Below are positions 10,255 to 20,839 of a stretch of 64,000 bases of DNA, one piece after another (within the stretch, counting starts at the first letter, position 1; each line of letters opens with the position of its first letter). The DNA is taken from the NCBI GenBank assembly GCA_030789695.1, contig CM061142.1:156212714-156276713 (forward strand). Direction: 5' to 3'. The notes below the pieces were generated by a model. It was not told the DNA's origin, did not search any database, and saw nothing but the letters and a program-made list of their open reading frames with translations. Position numbers and translations under genes: made by a program. This DNA is from Scilla litardierei. Lineage: Eukaryota > Streptophyta > Magnoliopsida > Asparagales > Asparagaceae.

Positions 10255-10556
10255 CTAGGGTCGGGTCCAATCTCTTGCAAACCCTAGCCTAGGAAAGCTA
10301 GCATTAGGATCAACATCATCGTCCAATTGCGCACCGAGCCCAATCTCTTGCAAACTCGGTCCACAATCTAAATTAGGATAGTTCCTACCCGTCCAATCTC
10401 TTGCAAACGGGTATCGGCACGGAATTGCAACCGGAGATCCTAGTATCGGTCCAATCTCTTGCAAACCGATACTTCGAAAATCCGACTCCAACCCAATTCG
10501 GATTTCTAGGGCTTCCTATCAAATTGGGATCCAATCTCTTGCAAATCCCAATTGAT
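10255..10556 (-). ncRNA. Hairpin array with constant loop in the E1 leader (5' LTR copy)
   Basis: Five stem-loops share the loop CCAATCTCTTGCAA (sense strand TTGCAAGAGATTGG), while their stems differ: CTAGGGT/ACCCTAG, ACCGAG/CTCGGT, TACCCGT/ACGGGTA, AGTATCGGT/ACCGATACT, AATTGGGAT/ATCCCAATT. Loop starts are 73, 53, 58 and 80 bp apart. They lie roughly 360-660 nt downstream of the predicted start site, so they would be part of the leader RNA. The function is unknown. Confidence 0.75.
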
Positions 10557-10946
10557 ATGAATACCTAGCTATCCGTAGTAATTCGATCCCAATCTAATCT
10601 CTAATTATTGATTCTAGCACAATTTCTACCAATTTATCACAAATACGAAATTGGGCTTGTAGGGTTCATCCCCACGCCCCAAGACGTGGAGACTACTCAC
10701 AAATCATAGCAATAGCACAAAAATAATCAATGAAATAGACAATGGAATTCATCACAACAATGATATAAACAATAAAAATAGAGTTTTTGGGGAAGAGAGA
10801 TGCAAACCAAAGTAATTCTTCAATTAATCCAACAAAAATCCAAGTTTTTCTCTTCTCCAATCACAAAATAATAAAGCTAAAAAGTAATCTCAAAAAGCTG
10901 CAAAAAATCTAAGAGATGGCTCCTAAAACTAGGGTAAAAACAGGGC

Positions 10947-11419
10947 TTAAATAGCCCCAAAAATCGTCCAAAAATCCTGACCAAAACGCCCCTGCACAGC
11001 CTGTTTTCCGCAAATTTCGCTACAGGCAGCGCATCGCACTCGGCCGAGTGACAAAAGTCGCTCGGCCGAGTGAAAACCCTGTCATTTTCCAGTAAGTCGG
11101 GGGCTTCAAGGGCCTTCAGTTCGGAGGCGGCTCGGCCGAGTGAGTTGTCGTCACTCGGCCGATGGCTTCACTGCACTCGGGCGGACGTGGTTTACCACTC
11201 GGCCGAGTGGGTCTTCTGAAGCTCAGGTGGCCGAAAAACAGTAACTTCGATCTTTTTGAGGGCCTTCGTCTGGGCGCCACTCGGGCGGACGTGGTATCGT
11301 CACTCGGCCGATGTGGTCTCCGTCGCTCGGCCGAGTACACATGGAAATCGTGTCTGAACGGGTCGGCCGAGCAGTGTCTCGCTGGTCGGCCGAGTGGCTC
11401 CTCCACTCGGCCGAGTGGG
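10947..11419 (-). promoter_or_regulatory. U3 promoter of E1: TATA box plus TCGGCCGA palindrome array
   Basis: In the 5' LTR about ten CACTCGGCCGAGTG-type palindromes, some degenerate, lie at 11037-11419. The TATA-like TATTTAA follows at 10947-10953 on the minus strand, inside GGGGCTATTTAAGCCC. Transcription would start near 10915. The same block in the 3' LTR is 777-1249. Confidence 0.7.
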
Positions 11420-11712
11420 ACACAAAAGATGCCCAATCTGATTGTTTTGGCCTCCTCGTCGCTCCTGCGACATCCATTCTTCTTCCGCTCCTCTCCAACA
11501 GTAAAATATCCCTCGGGGAGGTCGTCGGTGGCCGTGTAGAGTAAGCGCGTCTTGAGATCACTCCTAATCGCGCCAAATCACCTGAAATGCGACAAAAACA
11601 ACAAATCGTGAAAAGCATCGCAATATCGTCGATATATCGTGAAAAACATGATTTGGGCGATCTAAATGTCATGCAAACATGCGGAGAAAAGGTGTAAAAT
11701 AAGGAGTGATCA

Positions 11713-12576
11713 ACAGCATTCTATGATGTCGAGAAGATGCAAACATCGGCACAGGGAGGCATGAGAGACGTCAGACAACGAGATCTTGCAGCGAGGGAAG
11801 ACCAAAACAGTGAGCAGCGAGGTTGTCGTGGCTTGCTGCAGCCAAGGGAGGGTATGCATAGCTGGGAGTCGCCTAAGGGGTGGCCGGTGGTACGGGGAGC
11901 AGCTGGCGGCGGTAGAACAGCCCAGGTCATGAGTTTCAATGGGGAAAATGACAGTTTCCTATGGTTTAGGGCGTTGCACGGCTGTCTTAGGGAGGAGGAG
12001 GAAGGGTCGACGAGGGGGAGGCTGGCCAAAGGTGGAGGACATTGGGGAGGAGTCAGACCATGAGTGGGGGTCACCAGCGGCAGCGACGGTGGCCAAGCGT
12101 GGGGTTTAAAGGGAGGTAGATCTGGCAGTTTTTGTGGGGTTTTATATGTTTGTGTGAGGGTTTTGAGGGTGGAGGAAGGGTTGGTTGTCAAGGGGATGAT
12201 GGCCAGAGGTGGACCACCAGAGGGGGAGGTCAGGCCGTGGATTTGGTGCCGGTCGTGGGCATGGGTGGCGGCTGCGTGAGGGTTTTGCGTGGAGAAGAAA
12301 CTGATGTGTCATTATATTTCGCATTTTATCCAAATTATTACACATTAAAACGATTGATCATTTACATATTTCATACGCTTTTATGTTATTATTTGGAATA
12401 ATATGACTTTCGGAGCGTTTATGTCCATTTCAGGGATTTGGAGCGATATTGGAGCAATTTGTAGTTAATAAGATGATCGGCGATGTAAGAGCACCAATGA
12501 GACTCGTGATGACATGCTCGAGATGCCAAAGAAGAATACTGGAGCAAGGAAGGGGCAAGAGAGAGGGTCAAAAACT
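11713..12576. other. Unassigned GC-rich segment
   Basis: This is the right flank of E1. On the minus strand, a TATA-like CATATAAAAC (about 12143-12152) precedes Pro- and Ser-rich frames; the longest (11721-12191, 156 codons) has no recognisable domain. The look (TATA, then GC-rich leader) resembles the leader parts of LTRs elsewhere in the window, so it may be a fragment of one. The last 280 bp are AT-rich. Confidence 0.35.
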
Positions 12577-14650
12577 TGCCTCGTCTCAAATGATGTCAGA
12601 ACTACTCCCAAGCGCAGGAGATCGTGCAAGTAATATCCTGGTGAGTCCAGGTATCGAATCCGCGGGACAACTGACCTGCAAAACTACGATCGTCAATCTG
12701 AAAAGAGTAATAATATGATGTTAACCAACCACCTATCGAACACAAAGATATAGGATCAAGAGTATGAAATAAGAAATGAAAATCTTACGATATTTACGGT
12801 GACTTTGGTAGGGGTACAAGTATGGGGAGTTTGTGTTGGGTTTGATTTCGTTAGGGTGTGTGCAATCAATGAATATCAACACCTTTTCTATAACTCAACG
12901 TTTCGTCCGGTCAGGTCGGAAAATATGGCGATCAAGCATATAGAAACGTGCCAAAGGATATACAATTGAGATAGGGCGAAAAGATATAGAAACCAATAAT
13001 TACGACACCCTAACTACGTCAACTCCAACACGTATGAAGTGAATGTGCTACGGTTGTGAGTTCATTAGGAGTTAATAATCGCTGAAATATCATGTCTTTT
13101 ATATAACTCAACGCTTCGTCCGGTCAGGGCACGAAGACGTCGGAAGATGAAACGATGAAAACTAGTCAAAGTGGCCGTATACGCATCACTAGCAACATTG
13201 ATTTCATTAAACGATAAAAGCAATAATAAGTTCAGATTAGTGAACATGAATTGGCTAGCCTTGTCAGGGCCTAGCCATAGGGAACATGAATGATATCGAC
13301 AATAAGCGAATACCCAACAAATACGTTGTAGAAATCAACATTACTAGCAATTTGGACGTGATAATAGGGCTAAAGACATGAAATGCATCAATTAAATACT
13401 CCTAATTACTTCACAACCATAGCACAAAGATCTTAGCGACGCATGGTGCAAAAACAATCAAGTTTCATGGCCAAATACATCGTTATACTAGCCAAATACA
13501 ATGAAATACACCAAATACGGGGTATAAGTTCAAGAAATTGTCACCAAATCTCCACTTTAGAACCCAAAACTCCCTGGAAAGTAGAAGAATAGCCTCTGGG
13601 ATTTTTCAGAATTCTCCCCGAGAGAAATACGCACAGTAGCCGCTCCAAAAGTCCCAAAATACGCCAGAATACCCCCAAAAACCCTAAAATACGCTTAAAT
13701 ATAATTGCGGGTTTACTGTGCTATCGGGTCTAAACCCAATTCATTTCGAGCCAAACCCGCACCCGCAAAGCCGCATCAAATTAGGGCCGTTGGATCGAAG
13801 GCGGGATCTGCTGAATGGGTGCCACGTGGACACGGCTATTGGATCCAATTGCACGCGCCCGCTCCGCTCAATGGATCCGACTTCGCGTCGGAATTGTCTT
13901 CAGCCGTCCGATCGAACGATGGACGCTCGGGATCGGGCCACGTCGACCGCTCTCCGAATACGATGCGGAGCTGCTCTGGGCCGTTCGATTGATGCGTGAG
14001 CCGCTGCGATGGAGCCACGTGGCCTCTTCTTTCGCCCGCTTCTCGCTGGATTTGGCGTTGATCGGAACCGTTGGATAATAATCCTACGGCTCACACGAAG
14101 CCGCGTCATCGCTCCGCTGATCGCTGCATCGGGCAGTTGGATCGAGCGGCAACCACGTGGGATCATGCCACGTAGCAGCCAAGAATCGTGCATGCTGCTG
14201 CGAGATGGGCTGTCGACATCCGTTCGATCTCGATCGAACGACCCAGCTTTAGCCGCGTCGCCCGCTTCTTCCGCCCATCAGATCTAGCGGGAATTGACCG
14301 GATTGCGCCACGTGTCAAGCGATGATTGGGCAGCGGCCGTATAATCGTATTTTCGAGCGTATTTCTGTATTTAAATGGTATTCTGCATTCAAAAATACAC
14401 AGTAATTAGCACAGATCTCATAAAAATACAAATAAATAGTCGTTGGAATCGTGAGATCAAGACGGTGCTAGAAAAAATATAAAAAGGCAGAAATACTCAA
14501 TAAAATTCGTGTTTTGTGCACAAATAGAGTAATTTCTCTAATAAATGATGATGAGAAAAATACGAATGCATTAGAGAACAATTAAGCATCATGTATGCAC
14601 AAAATAGGGCTAATTAGGGGGTTAAATACGCAATATTCACTCCGAATCAG
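12577..14650 (-). repeat. LTR-like block of a second Athila/Tat-type family (E2), edges uncertain
   Basis: The block repeats the order seen in the E1 LTR. Near the left edge CAAAAACTTGCC is followed about 70 bp on by CCAGGTATCGAATCCGCGGGA, a characteristic U5 tract of such LTRs. Then come leader hairpins (12901-13277), a TATA-like box (about 13693-13702, minus strand TATATTTAAG) and a CACGTG-rich U3 (13818-14315). The sequence is unlike E1 apart from these short landmarks. I found no TSD, primer site or coding sequence, so it may be a solo or truncated LTR. Confidence 0.5.
13693..14315 (-). promoter_or_regulatory. U3 of E2: TATA-like box plus G-box cluster
   Basis: CACGTG or near-copies occur at about 13821, 14012, 14154 and 14308, with CACGT-only variants at about 13938 and 14168. 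Several sites are the palindrome CCACGTGG. TATATTTAAG follows on the minus strand at 13693-13702. CACGTG is a known core for plant bZIP and bHLH factors; use here is inferred. Confidence 0.5.
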
Positions 14651-14699
14651 TCGCTCGATCTAGATATGATGCGACGAAGGAATCGAGCTACCCGAAGTG

Positions 14700-16310
14700 C
14701 TGGAAACAGGATAGTCGTGCAATATTTCCAGATATGCTATCACCTGGGATTTTTCAATATTTTTCTGATATTTGTTCCAGATAGTAGACTTCAAGATGGT
14801 TCTAATGCCACCAAGAACGTGCCAATCAGAGGTCGGATGAGTCCTGGAGAATTTCTGCAAGCTGAAGCTGCAGTGCTGAAATTCTGCTGAAGTCTGTTTG
14901 ACACCTACTCGACCGAGCAGAGGACTCTACTCGACCAAGTAGGGTGTAAATTCTGCTGAAATCTCTCAGATGTTGATGTTCAACTACTGCTCGACCGAGC
15001 AGAGTGTTGAAATCTCTAAAATGCCGATGTTTGACCACTGCTCGGTCCACTACTCGACCGAGCAGTTGACTGCTCGACCGAGCTGCTCCATACTCGACCG
15101 AGCAGCTACGTACTCGGCCCGTGAAGACAGAGTAAAGATTTTGGAGGAGCGCGATTCCCTGTCGAGCTCGGTCGAGCAGTACATCTGCTCGGACCGAGTG
15201 GACGACCGAGCAACAAACTGCTCGACCGAGTCGCCAACTCTGTCGACAATGCTGAGGGCTATTTTTGGAAAGAATTTGGAGCAGCTGTTGCACTATTTTG
15301 GGGGAGTGAAGTCTGGGAGCCGCGACTACGTCTGAGACCAACTTTCATTCTGAGATTTTAGAATAGTTTTAGAATTAGATTTTTGGAGAGTGGATTAGGG
15401 GAAGATACTTGTTAGATCTGGAATAATTTCGTGAAGATTATTTGATTATCTTTGGCATTCGATTGCTACTATTACGTATTAAGATTTTGATTCTTCTTTG
15501 GATCTATTGCTCGTTATTTTTCTCCATCTTTCACTGAAAGTTTCTAAATCTTTATTCTATCAATTGCCATGATGTTTTTCTCTCGTAAAAGTCGTAGTTT
15601 TATCCATCAATAACGTCATGAGTGAGTAGACTTTTCTAGGGTTGATGGGTTAGCCCTAAGATCCTAGGGGGAAGATGTAGATCTGGATCCCTATGTTGAA
15701 TTAGGGATTTAGGGGAGTATTTCGGTCGATCCTACCAAATCCCTAGGATGACCCGTACTGAGATCATGCCAACGGTCTGTAGAATTGATGTGCTTAAGGG
15801 GTATCCTTAGGATTCGAATAGGGAAATCGGTGGATCCAACCAAGGCTCGTGACCATGCCCGGCTCGTGCCTTGAGGGGATCCCCCGACGAACTATATCTC
15901 TACGTTGACGACTACCGCTATTGCGTCAACGAGAGCCACTGAAATACCTCGCAATTCTAGCCCACGAGAGTGATACGAATTAGGAGATTAATCCCCTAAC
16001 CCTAATGCAACATAAGGATTCTATTCCAACGTCGACGTCCGACGGTCCTAGCGGTGAGTCCTAAAGCCATAGTCTTTTATATTTTATTTCTTTCTTTCTT
16101 TGTGTGGAATCCGCTATTTGCGACGTTGAGCGACACAACCTTCGCATCCATCACCATTACGACCCTCCATACTCCACATCCACCAATAAACCGGCAATTC
16201 TAACTCAGCCTAGGAGTAGATAGGTAGTATAGCACGCTTCCCCGTGTTCGATACATGCTTGCCACTATACCGTGCGCTTGCGGTAAACAACATCGTTTCG
16301 GAGTTAGTTC
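14700..16310 (+). repeat. LTR-like block of a third Athila/Tat-type family (E3), edges uncertain
   Basis: In plus orientation it shows a palindrome array (14908-15231), GGGCTATTTTTGG (about 15250) at the place where E1 has its TATA box, a structured leader (15640-15990) and, at about 16225-16290, CCCCGTGTTCGATAC and ACCGTGCGCTTGCGGT. The last two are the reverse complement of the E1 U5 landmark, as expected for an LTR pointing the other way. The left edge may be TGGAAACAGG at 14704 and the right edge TTAGTTCCA near 16310, but neither is proved by a TSD. Confidence 0.5.
14908..15262 (+). promoter_or_regulatory. U3 of E3: CTCGACCGAG array and TATA-like box
   Basis: About eleven copies of CTCGACCGAG or variants (CTCGGTCGAG, CTCGGACCGAG) lie at 14908-15231, most inside the longer palindrome CTGCTCGACCGAGCAG. 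CTATTTTTGG follows near 15252-15262, in the position of the E1 TATA box. Confidence 0.55.
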
Positions 16311-17062
16311 CAGGCCGATTAGAAACCTAGCTAGGTTTCGGTTTATAAAACTTGTTATTGCTATATAGGTTTAGAATTTAGTGATTTTAAGGGTTTTGGA
16401 AGGAGAGAGGGAGAGATAATAGGGTTATAGTTAAGTCTAAAATGGGATGGTGAATAGCCTAGATTGGTGATACGTAAGAGATTTGTTTTGATATTTGGTT
16501 TTGAAAGTGGGGTGAACTTAGATGATTGGAGAGAGAAGATGTGAGAGGAAGGGGGTATAGCTTAGGGTGATGTAGGGTGTCATTAGCTAGGAATTATTTC
16601 ATATGATACGTTTTAACCCTATAGTTTTAATTAGGTTAATTGAATATTCAAATTAATTAGGCTAAGTGTATTAGAAGGGTATTAGTGGAAAAAGTGGGCC
16701 TAGCGGTGTCCGATAATTATGAGAAAAATACTGGGACGACCGTGTCGACGAGAGGGTCGAGACTAAGACAAACGGTCATGGGCTAGGGTAACAGAGAACG
16801 GGACTAAAAATAAAACGATCAAACGACAAGGGTAAGAGTTATGACACATTCAAACAAAGTAGTTTTGTGGGAGAACGACCCGTGAAATCACGTTCATAAA
16901 TAATTCCACAAATAAGTACTCTTACATAGGGCCACAACGACATATCACATCGTACGTTTGGGATACAAGAGGAGAGGCAACTAAAAATTCACGTACGAAA
17001 GGAAAGTACGCGCGTGAAAAATGTACGATCGGAAAGCGACCATGACAAAGACTATCGTGTGT
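16311..17062. other. Unassigned AT-rich stretch before the chromovirus
   Basis: No open frame with family resemblance and no LTR landmark was found. By position it could be the decayed leader and gag of the chromovirus that becomes recognisable at 17063, but I see no sequence support for that. Confidence 0.4.
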
Positions 17063-20000
17063 TCTTTTACATGTGCATAGTGTGTGGGGCTTCTGACCAT
17101 CTTGCCAAGGACTACCCTCGTTGCACTACAAACCAGCCAACCCTGTGATGGCTTCAGGATCAGCTCAGCAAAAGAAACCCATGCCTCCTCAGTAACAAGC
17201 TTTTCAGAATGCCAAGCTGAATCCACCAAGGCGTCAGGCACTTACTATGACTGCTGCTGAAGCTGAGACCACTGATCAAGTGATCTTAAGTAACCTCTAG
17301 ACCACAGTTTCATATAGCATTTTATATCATATGCTTAGTTGGTGAGTATCTCTTGCTAAGCCATATCCAATCTTGACCTAGGTATTATCTTAGTATATGC
17401 ATCTTCGGCTTTAGTCTTGTTTGATTCAGGAGCTTCACATAGCTTCTTGTCACAAAAGTTTGCGACAGATCATTCTGTTACTATCTGTGATCTTCCGAGA
17501 TGTTGGAATGTCAACACTGGAAATGGCATAGTAAAGGTCTCTATCGGATGCAAGTCATGTCCACTAGTGATTTGTGGATGTGAACTGTTCGCTGATTTCA
17601 TGATCATCAGCATATCCAATTTTGATACGATACTCGGCATGGATTGTTAGGAACCTTCTACGCTAACATCGACTATCACCAGAAGAGTGTAGTGTTTAAA
17701 ATTCCTGAACATCATGTGTTCGAATTCAAGAATGCAAGTCGTTCGATTGGTCCTATCAAGTTTCAGGCCAAGTCGAATGAAGCAATAGTCGCATCAATGT
17801 AGGTTGAGCCTGAGAAACCTTTAGTAGTTCAAGACTTCGAAGACGTATTCCCTGAATATATTTCGGGATTACCACCAGACCGAGATCTCGGATTCACTAT
17901 TGACCTCATGCCAAACACTTAACCTATCTCTAAGACTCCTTACCGCATGGCTCCTGCTGAATTGGAAGAACTTCGAAGTCAGCTCGACTACCTGTTGCAG
18001 AAAGGATTGATACATCCCAGTGTGTCTCCTTGGGGTGCGCCTGTCTTATTGGTCAAGAAGAAGGATGGATCGAGAAGAATGTGCGTGGACTATCAAGAAC
18101 TGAACAAGGTGATTGTAAAGAATAAATATTTGTTGCCTCGCATCGATGATATTTTTGATCAACTCGGTAGATCACGAGTCTTCTCCAAGATGGATCTCAG
18201 AAAAGGTTATCATCAAGTGAAGGTCAGGAATGAAGATATTCCTAAGACAGCTTTTCGGACCAAGTATGGACACTGCGAATTCGTAGTCATGGTTTTGGTG
18301 TGACTAACGCCCCAGCGATATTCATGAATCTCATGAACCATATATTCTGAGTTCTTGGATAAATTCATAGTTATATTCATCGATGACATCCTGGTCTACT
18401 CGAAGAGCATGGAAGATCATGCCAAGCATCTGCAGATAGTTTTGGAGACTATGTTTGTCATCAGCTCTATGCCAAGTACAGCAAGTGTGAATTCTGGCTA
18501 GATCGAGTCGCCTTTCTTGGACATATTGTTTCGGGAGATGGTATTTTCGTCGATCCTGAGAAAGTCACATCTGTTAGAAACTGGCCGACCACCCGATCAG
18601 TTTCTGACATCCGAAGTTTTCTCGGATTAGCTGGTTATTATCACTGATTCATCAAAGACTTATCAAAGATTGATGAGCCGATGACTCGACTAACTAGGAA
18701 AGATGTTAGGTTTGTTTGGTCTGAAGCTTGTGAGCAAGCATTCAGAGAATTGAAAAAGAAGCTGACAACCGCACCAGTTCTAACTATTTAGGATAGAACT
18801 GGAGGGTTTGAAGTTTACTGTGATGCATCTGGAAAAGGTCTTGAAAGTGTGTTGTATCAACATGGTCGCGTAGTTGCATATGCTTCTTGGCAACTGAAGA
18901 ATTATGAGAAGAATTATCCAATACATGACTTAGAGTTTGCAGCCGTCATCTTTGCTCTGAAGATTTGGAGACTTTTCTGTCGGAAGAGCAAGTAAAGATA
19001 TTCACTGATCACAAGAGTTTGAAGTATATTTTCACACAGAAGGAGCTCAACACGAGACAATGAAGATGGTTGGAACTCATGGCTGATTATGACATCGACC
19101 TACAGTATCATCCTGTGAAGGTGAATGTCGTGCCTGGTGCATTGAGTCGACTACCAACAGTCATGACTCTGACGACTCAATGCAGACTTGAACAAGATTT
19201 GAAAGAGATGGGAATCGAAGTCGTCTTCCCAGAAGCTACATCATCATTGATGAACATACAGATTCAGTCTACCATCATCGATCGAATCAAAGCTACTCAG
19301 TCTGGAGACACGAAGCTGCAGAAGATCAAGCAACAAGTTGAAGCTGGTAAACGAACAGAATTTCATATTCATAAAGATGGGTCTTTGAGGTATGGAAGTT
19401 GCATCTGTGTACCTTCAGGAGGAATCAGGGAAGAGTTGCTGAATGAAGCACACAGCTCTCCTTACTCCATACATCCAGGTGGTTCCAAGATGTACAAAGA
19501 TCTGCGACTGAATTTTTGGTGGATCGAAATGAAGAGAAGCGTGGCCCGAAGCGTCGCCAAATGCCTCGTATGTCAGCAAGTGAAGGCTGAACATCATCGA
19601 GCAGCTGGATTGCTTCAACCTTTGCCTATTCCAGAATGAAAATGGCAATACATCACTATGGACTTCGTGACTGGACTACCTCGGAGCTCAAAACAAAATG
19701 ATGCCATCTGGGTGATCGTTGATCGAATAACCAAGTCGGCACATTTCATACCATTTCGATGATCGATTAACCAAGTCTGCACATTTAATACCATTCCGAG
19801 TAGGACAATCCACGAAAATACTCGCGAAGAAGTATATGGAGGTAATGATATATCTCATACATTTAAACTCCTTGCGGTATACATAGTGATATCTGATTAT
19901 CGCAGGAAATTGTGAGGCTACATGGAGTTTCAGTGAGCATCGTCTCCGACCGAGACATGAGGTTTACCTCACATTTCTGGAAGAGCATGCAATCAAATCT

Positions 20001-20839
20001 GGGTACACATCTCAAATGCAGCACTGTGTATCACCCGCAGACTGATGGTCAATCGGAGCGTACCATCCAGATTCTTGAACATATGCTGAGAGCCTACATG
20101 TTGGACTTCAAAGGATCATGGGAAGATCGTCTACACTTGGTAGAGTTTTCTTACAAAAACAGCCACCAAGCCAGCATCGACATGGCCCCTTTTGCGGCCC
20201 TCTATGGAAGAAAATGTTGATCTCCATTAAGTTGGGATGACATTGGTGATCGAGAACTTTTAGGTCTTGAGATGATCGTGGAAGCTGTTGATGTGGTGCG
20301 TACTATCAGAGACAAGCTGAGAATTGAACAAGATCGCTACAAGCACTGGGCTGACGCCAAGCATCGACATTTGGAATTTCAACCTGGAGACCATGTTTTT
20401 CTAAAGATATCACCAAACAGAGGAGTGATACGCTTTGGAAAACGAGGAAAGCTCAGTCTGAGATTCATCGAACCGTTTGATGTGCTAAAGCGAGTGGGAG
20501 AAGTAGCTTATCGTCTGGCTCTGCCACCATCATTGGAGGGAGTTCATGATGTCTTTCATATCTCCCAGTTGCATCGTTACATCAGCGACCCCAAGCATGT
20601 AGTCGACCACTCAGAGATTACTTTTCGTCTGGATCTCACCTATTATGAGCAGCAACCGGTGCAGATCATAGACCGTCGACAGAAGACTCTCGGGAACAAA
20701 TTTGTTAAGCTAGTGAGAGTTATGTGCATCATGATTCGCCTGGTGAATCCACCTAGAAACGTGAAGAGAAAATGTGCGAGCGTTATCCTCATCTCTTTTC
20801 TTAAATTTCGAGGACGGAATTTTTAAAAGGTGGGTAGGA
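17063..20839 (+). pseudogene. Decayed Ty3/gypsy chromovirus polyprotein (Tekay/Del-like)
   Basis: The usual order is protease, RT, RNase H, integrase, chromodomain. Visible parts are: a zinc knuckle with its third Cys changed to Tyr (CIVCGASDHLAKDYPRC, about 17070); a protease with FDSGASHSFLS (17420); RT from about 17830 with [16 protein letters not shown] and [12 protein letters not shown] (about 18370); RNase H with [13 protein letters not shown] (about 18820); integrase HHCC (19470-19600) and [13 protein letters not shown] (about 20028); a chromodomain-like end (about 20640-20820). Several stops and frameshifts break it. A 40-bp tandem duplication (19721-19757 and 19761-19797) disrupts the integrase core. 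The gag N-terminus and the 5' LTR are missing. AAGGTGGGTAGGA (20827-20839) is the polypurine tract. Confidence 0.9.

Larger units (their letters stand above)
1..11712 (-). mobile_element. Non-autonomous Athila-like Ty3/gypsy LTR retrotransposon (E1)
   Basis: Two LTR copies in the same orientation (1-1542, cut by the window edge, and 9894-11712) flank 8.35 kb of internal DNA. Sense is the minus strand: the tRNA-Asp primer site lies next to the right LTR and a polypurine-like tract next to the left LTR. The internal part holds a gag-protease ORF (6950-9721) and an ATHILA-ORF1-like ORF (3527-5731). Only 1.2 kb of non-coding DNA lies between them, so the RT, RNase H and integrase block expected of an autonomous Athila element is absent. 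I count about 12 mismatches and no indels over 1542 aligned LTR bases, so insertion is recent. The right flank begins acagc; the matching TSD would lie left of the window. Confidence 0.93.
9894..11712 (-). repeat. 5' LTR of E1, complete, 1819 bp
   Basis: It starts TGATCGCTCC and ends GGAGTGATCA on the plus strand, a 10-bp terminal inverted repeat with one mismatch, bounded by TG/CA. On its inner side six bases separate it from the tRNA-Asp primer site. U5 holds the sequence with GCAAGCGCACGG and GGGTATCGAACACAGGGAGG (about 9940-9985) that I know from other plant Athila/Tat LTRs. Short open frames inside it are by-products of the GC-rich palindromes and are not annotated. Confidence 0.95.

Noticed and set aside
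11721..12191. A 156-codon frame on the minus strand as a gene
   Set aside because: Pro/Leu/Ser-rich with no domain; it lies in GC-rich leader-like sequence between transposons.
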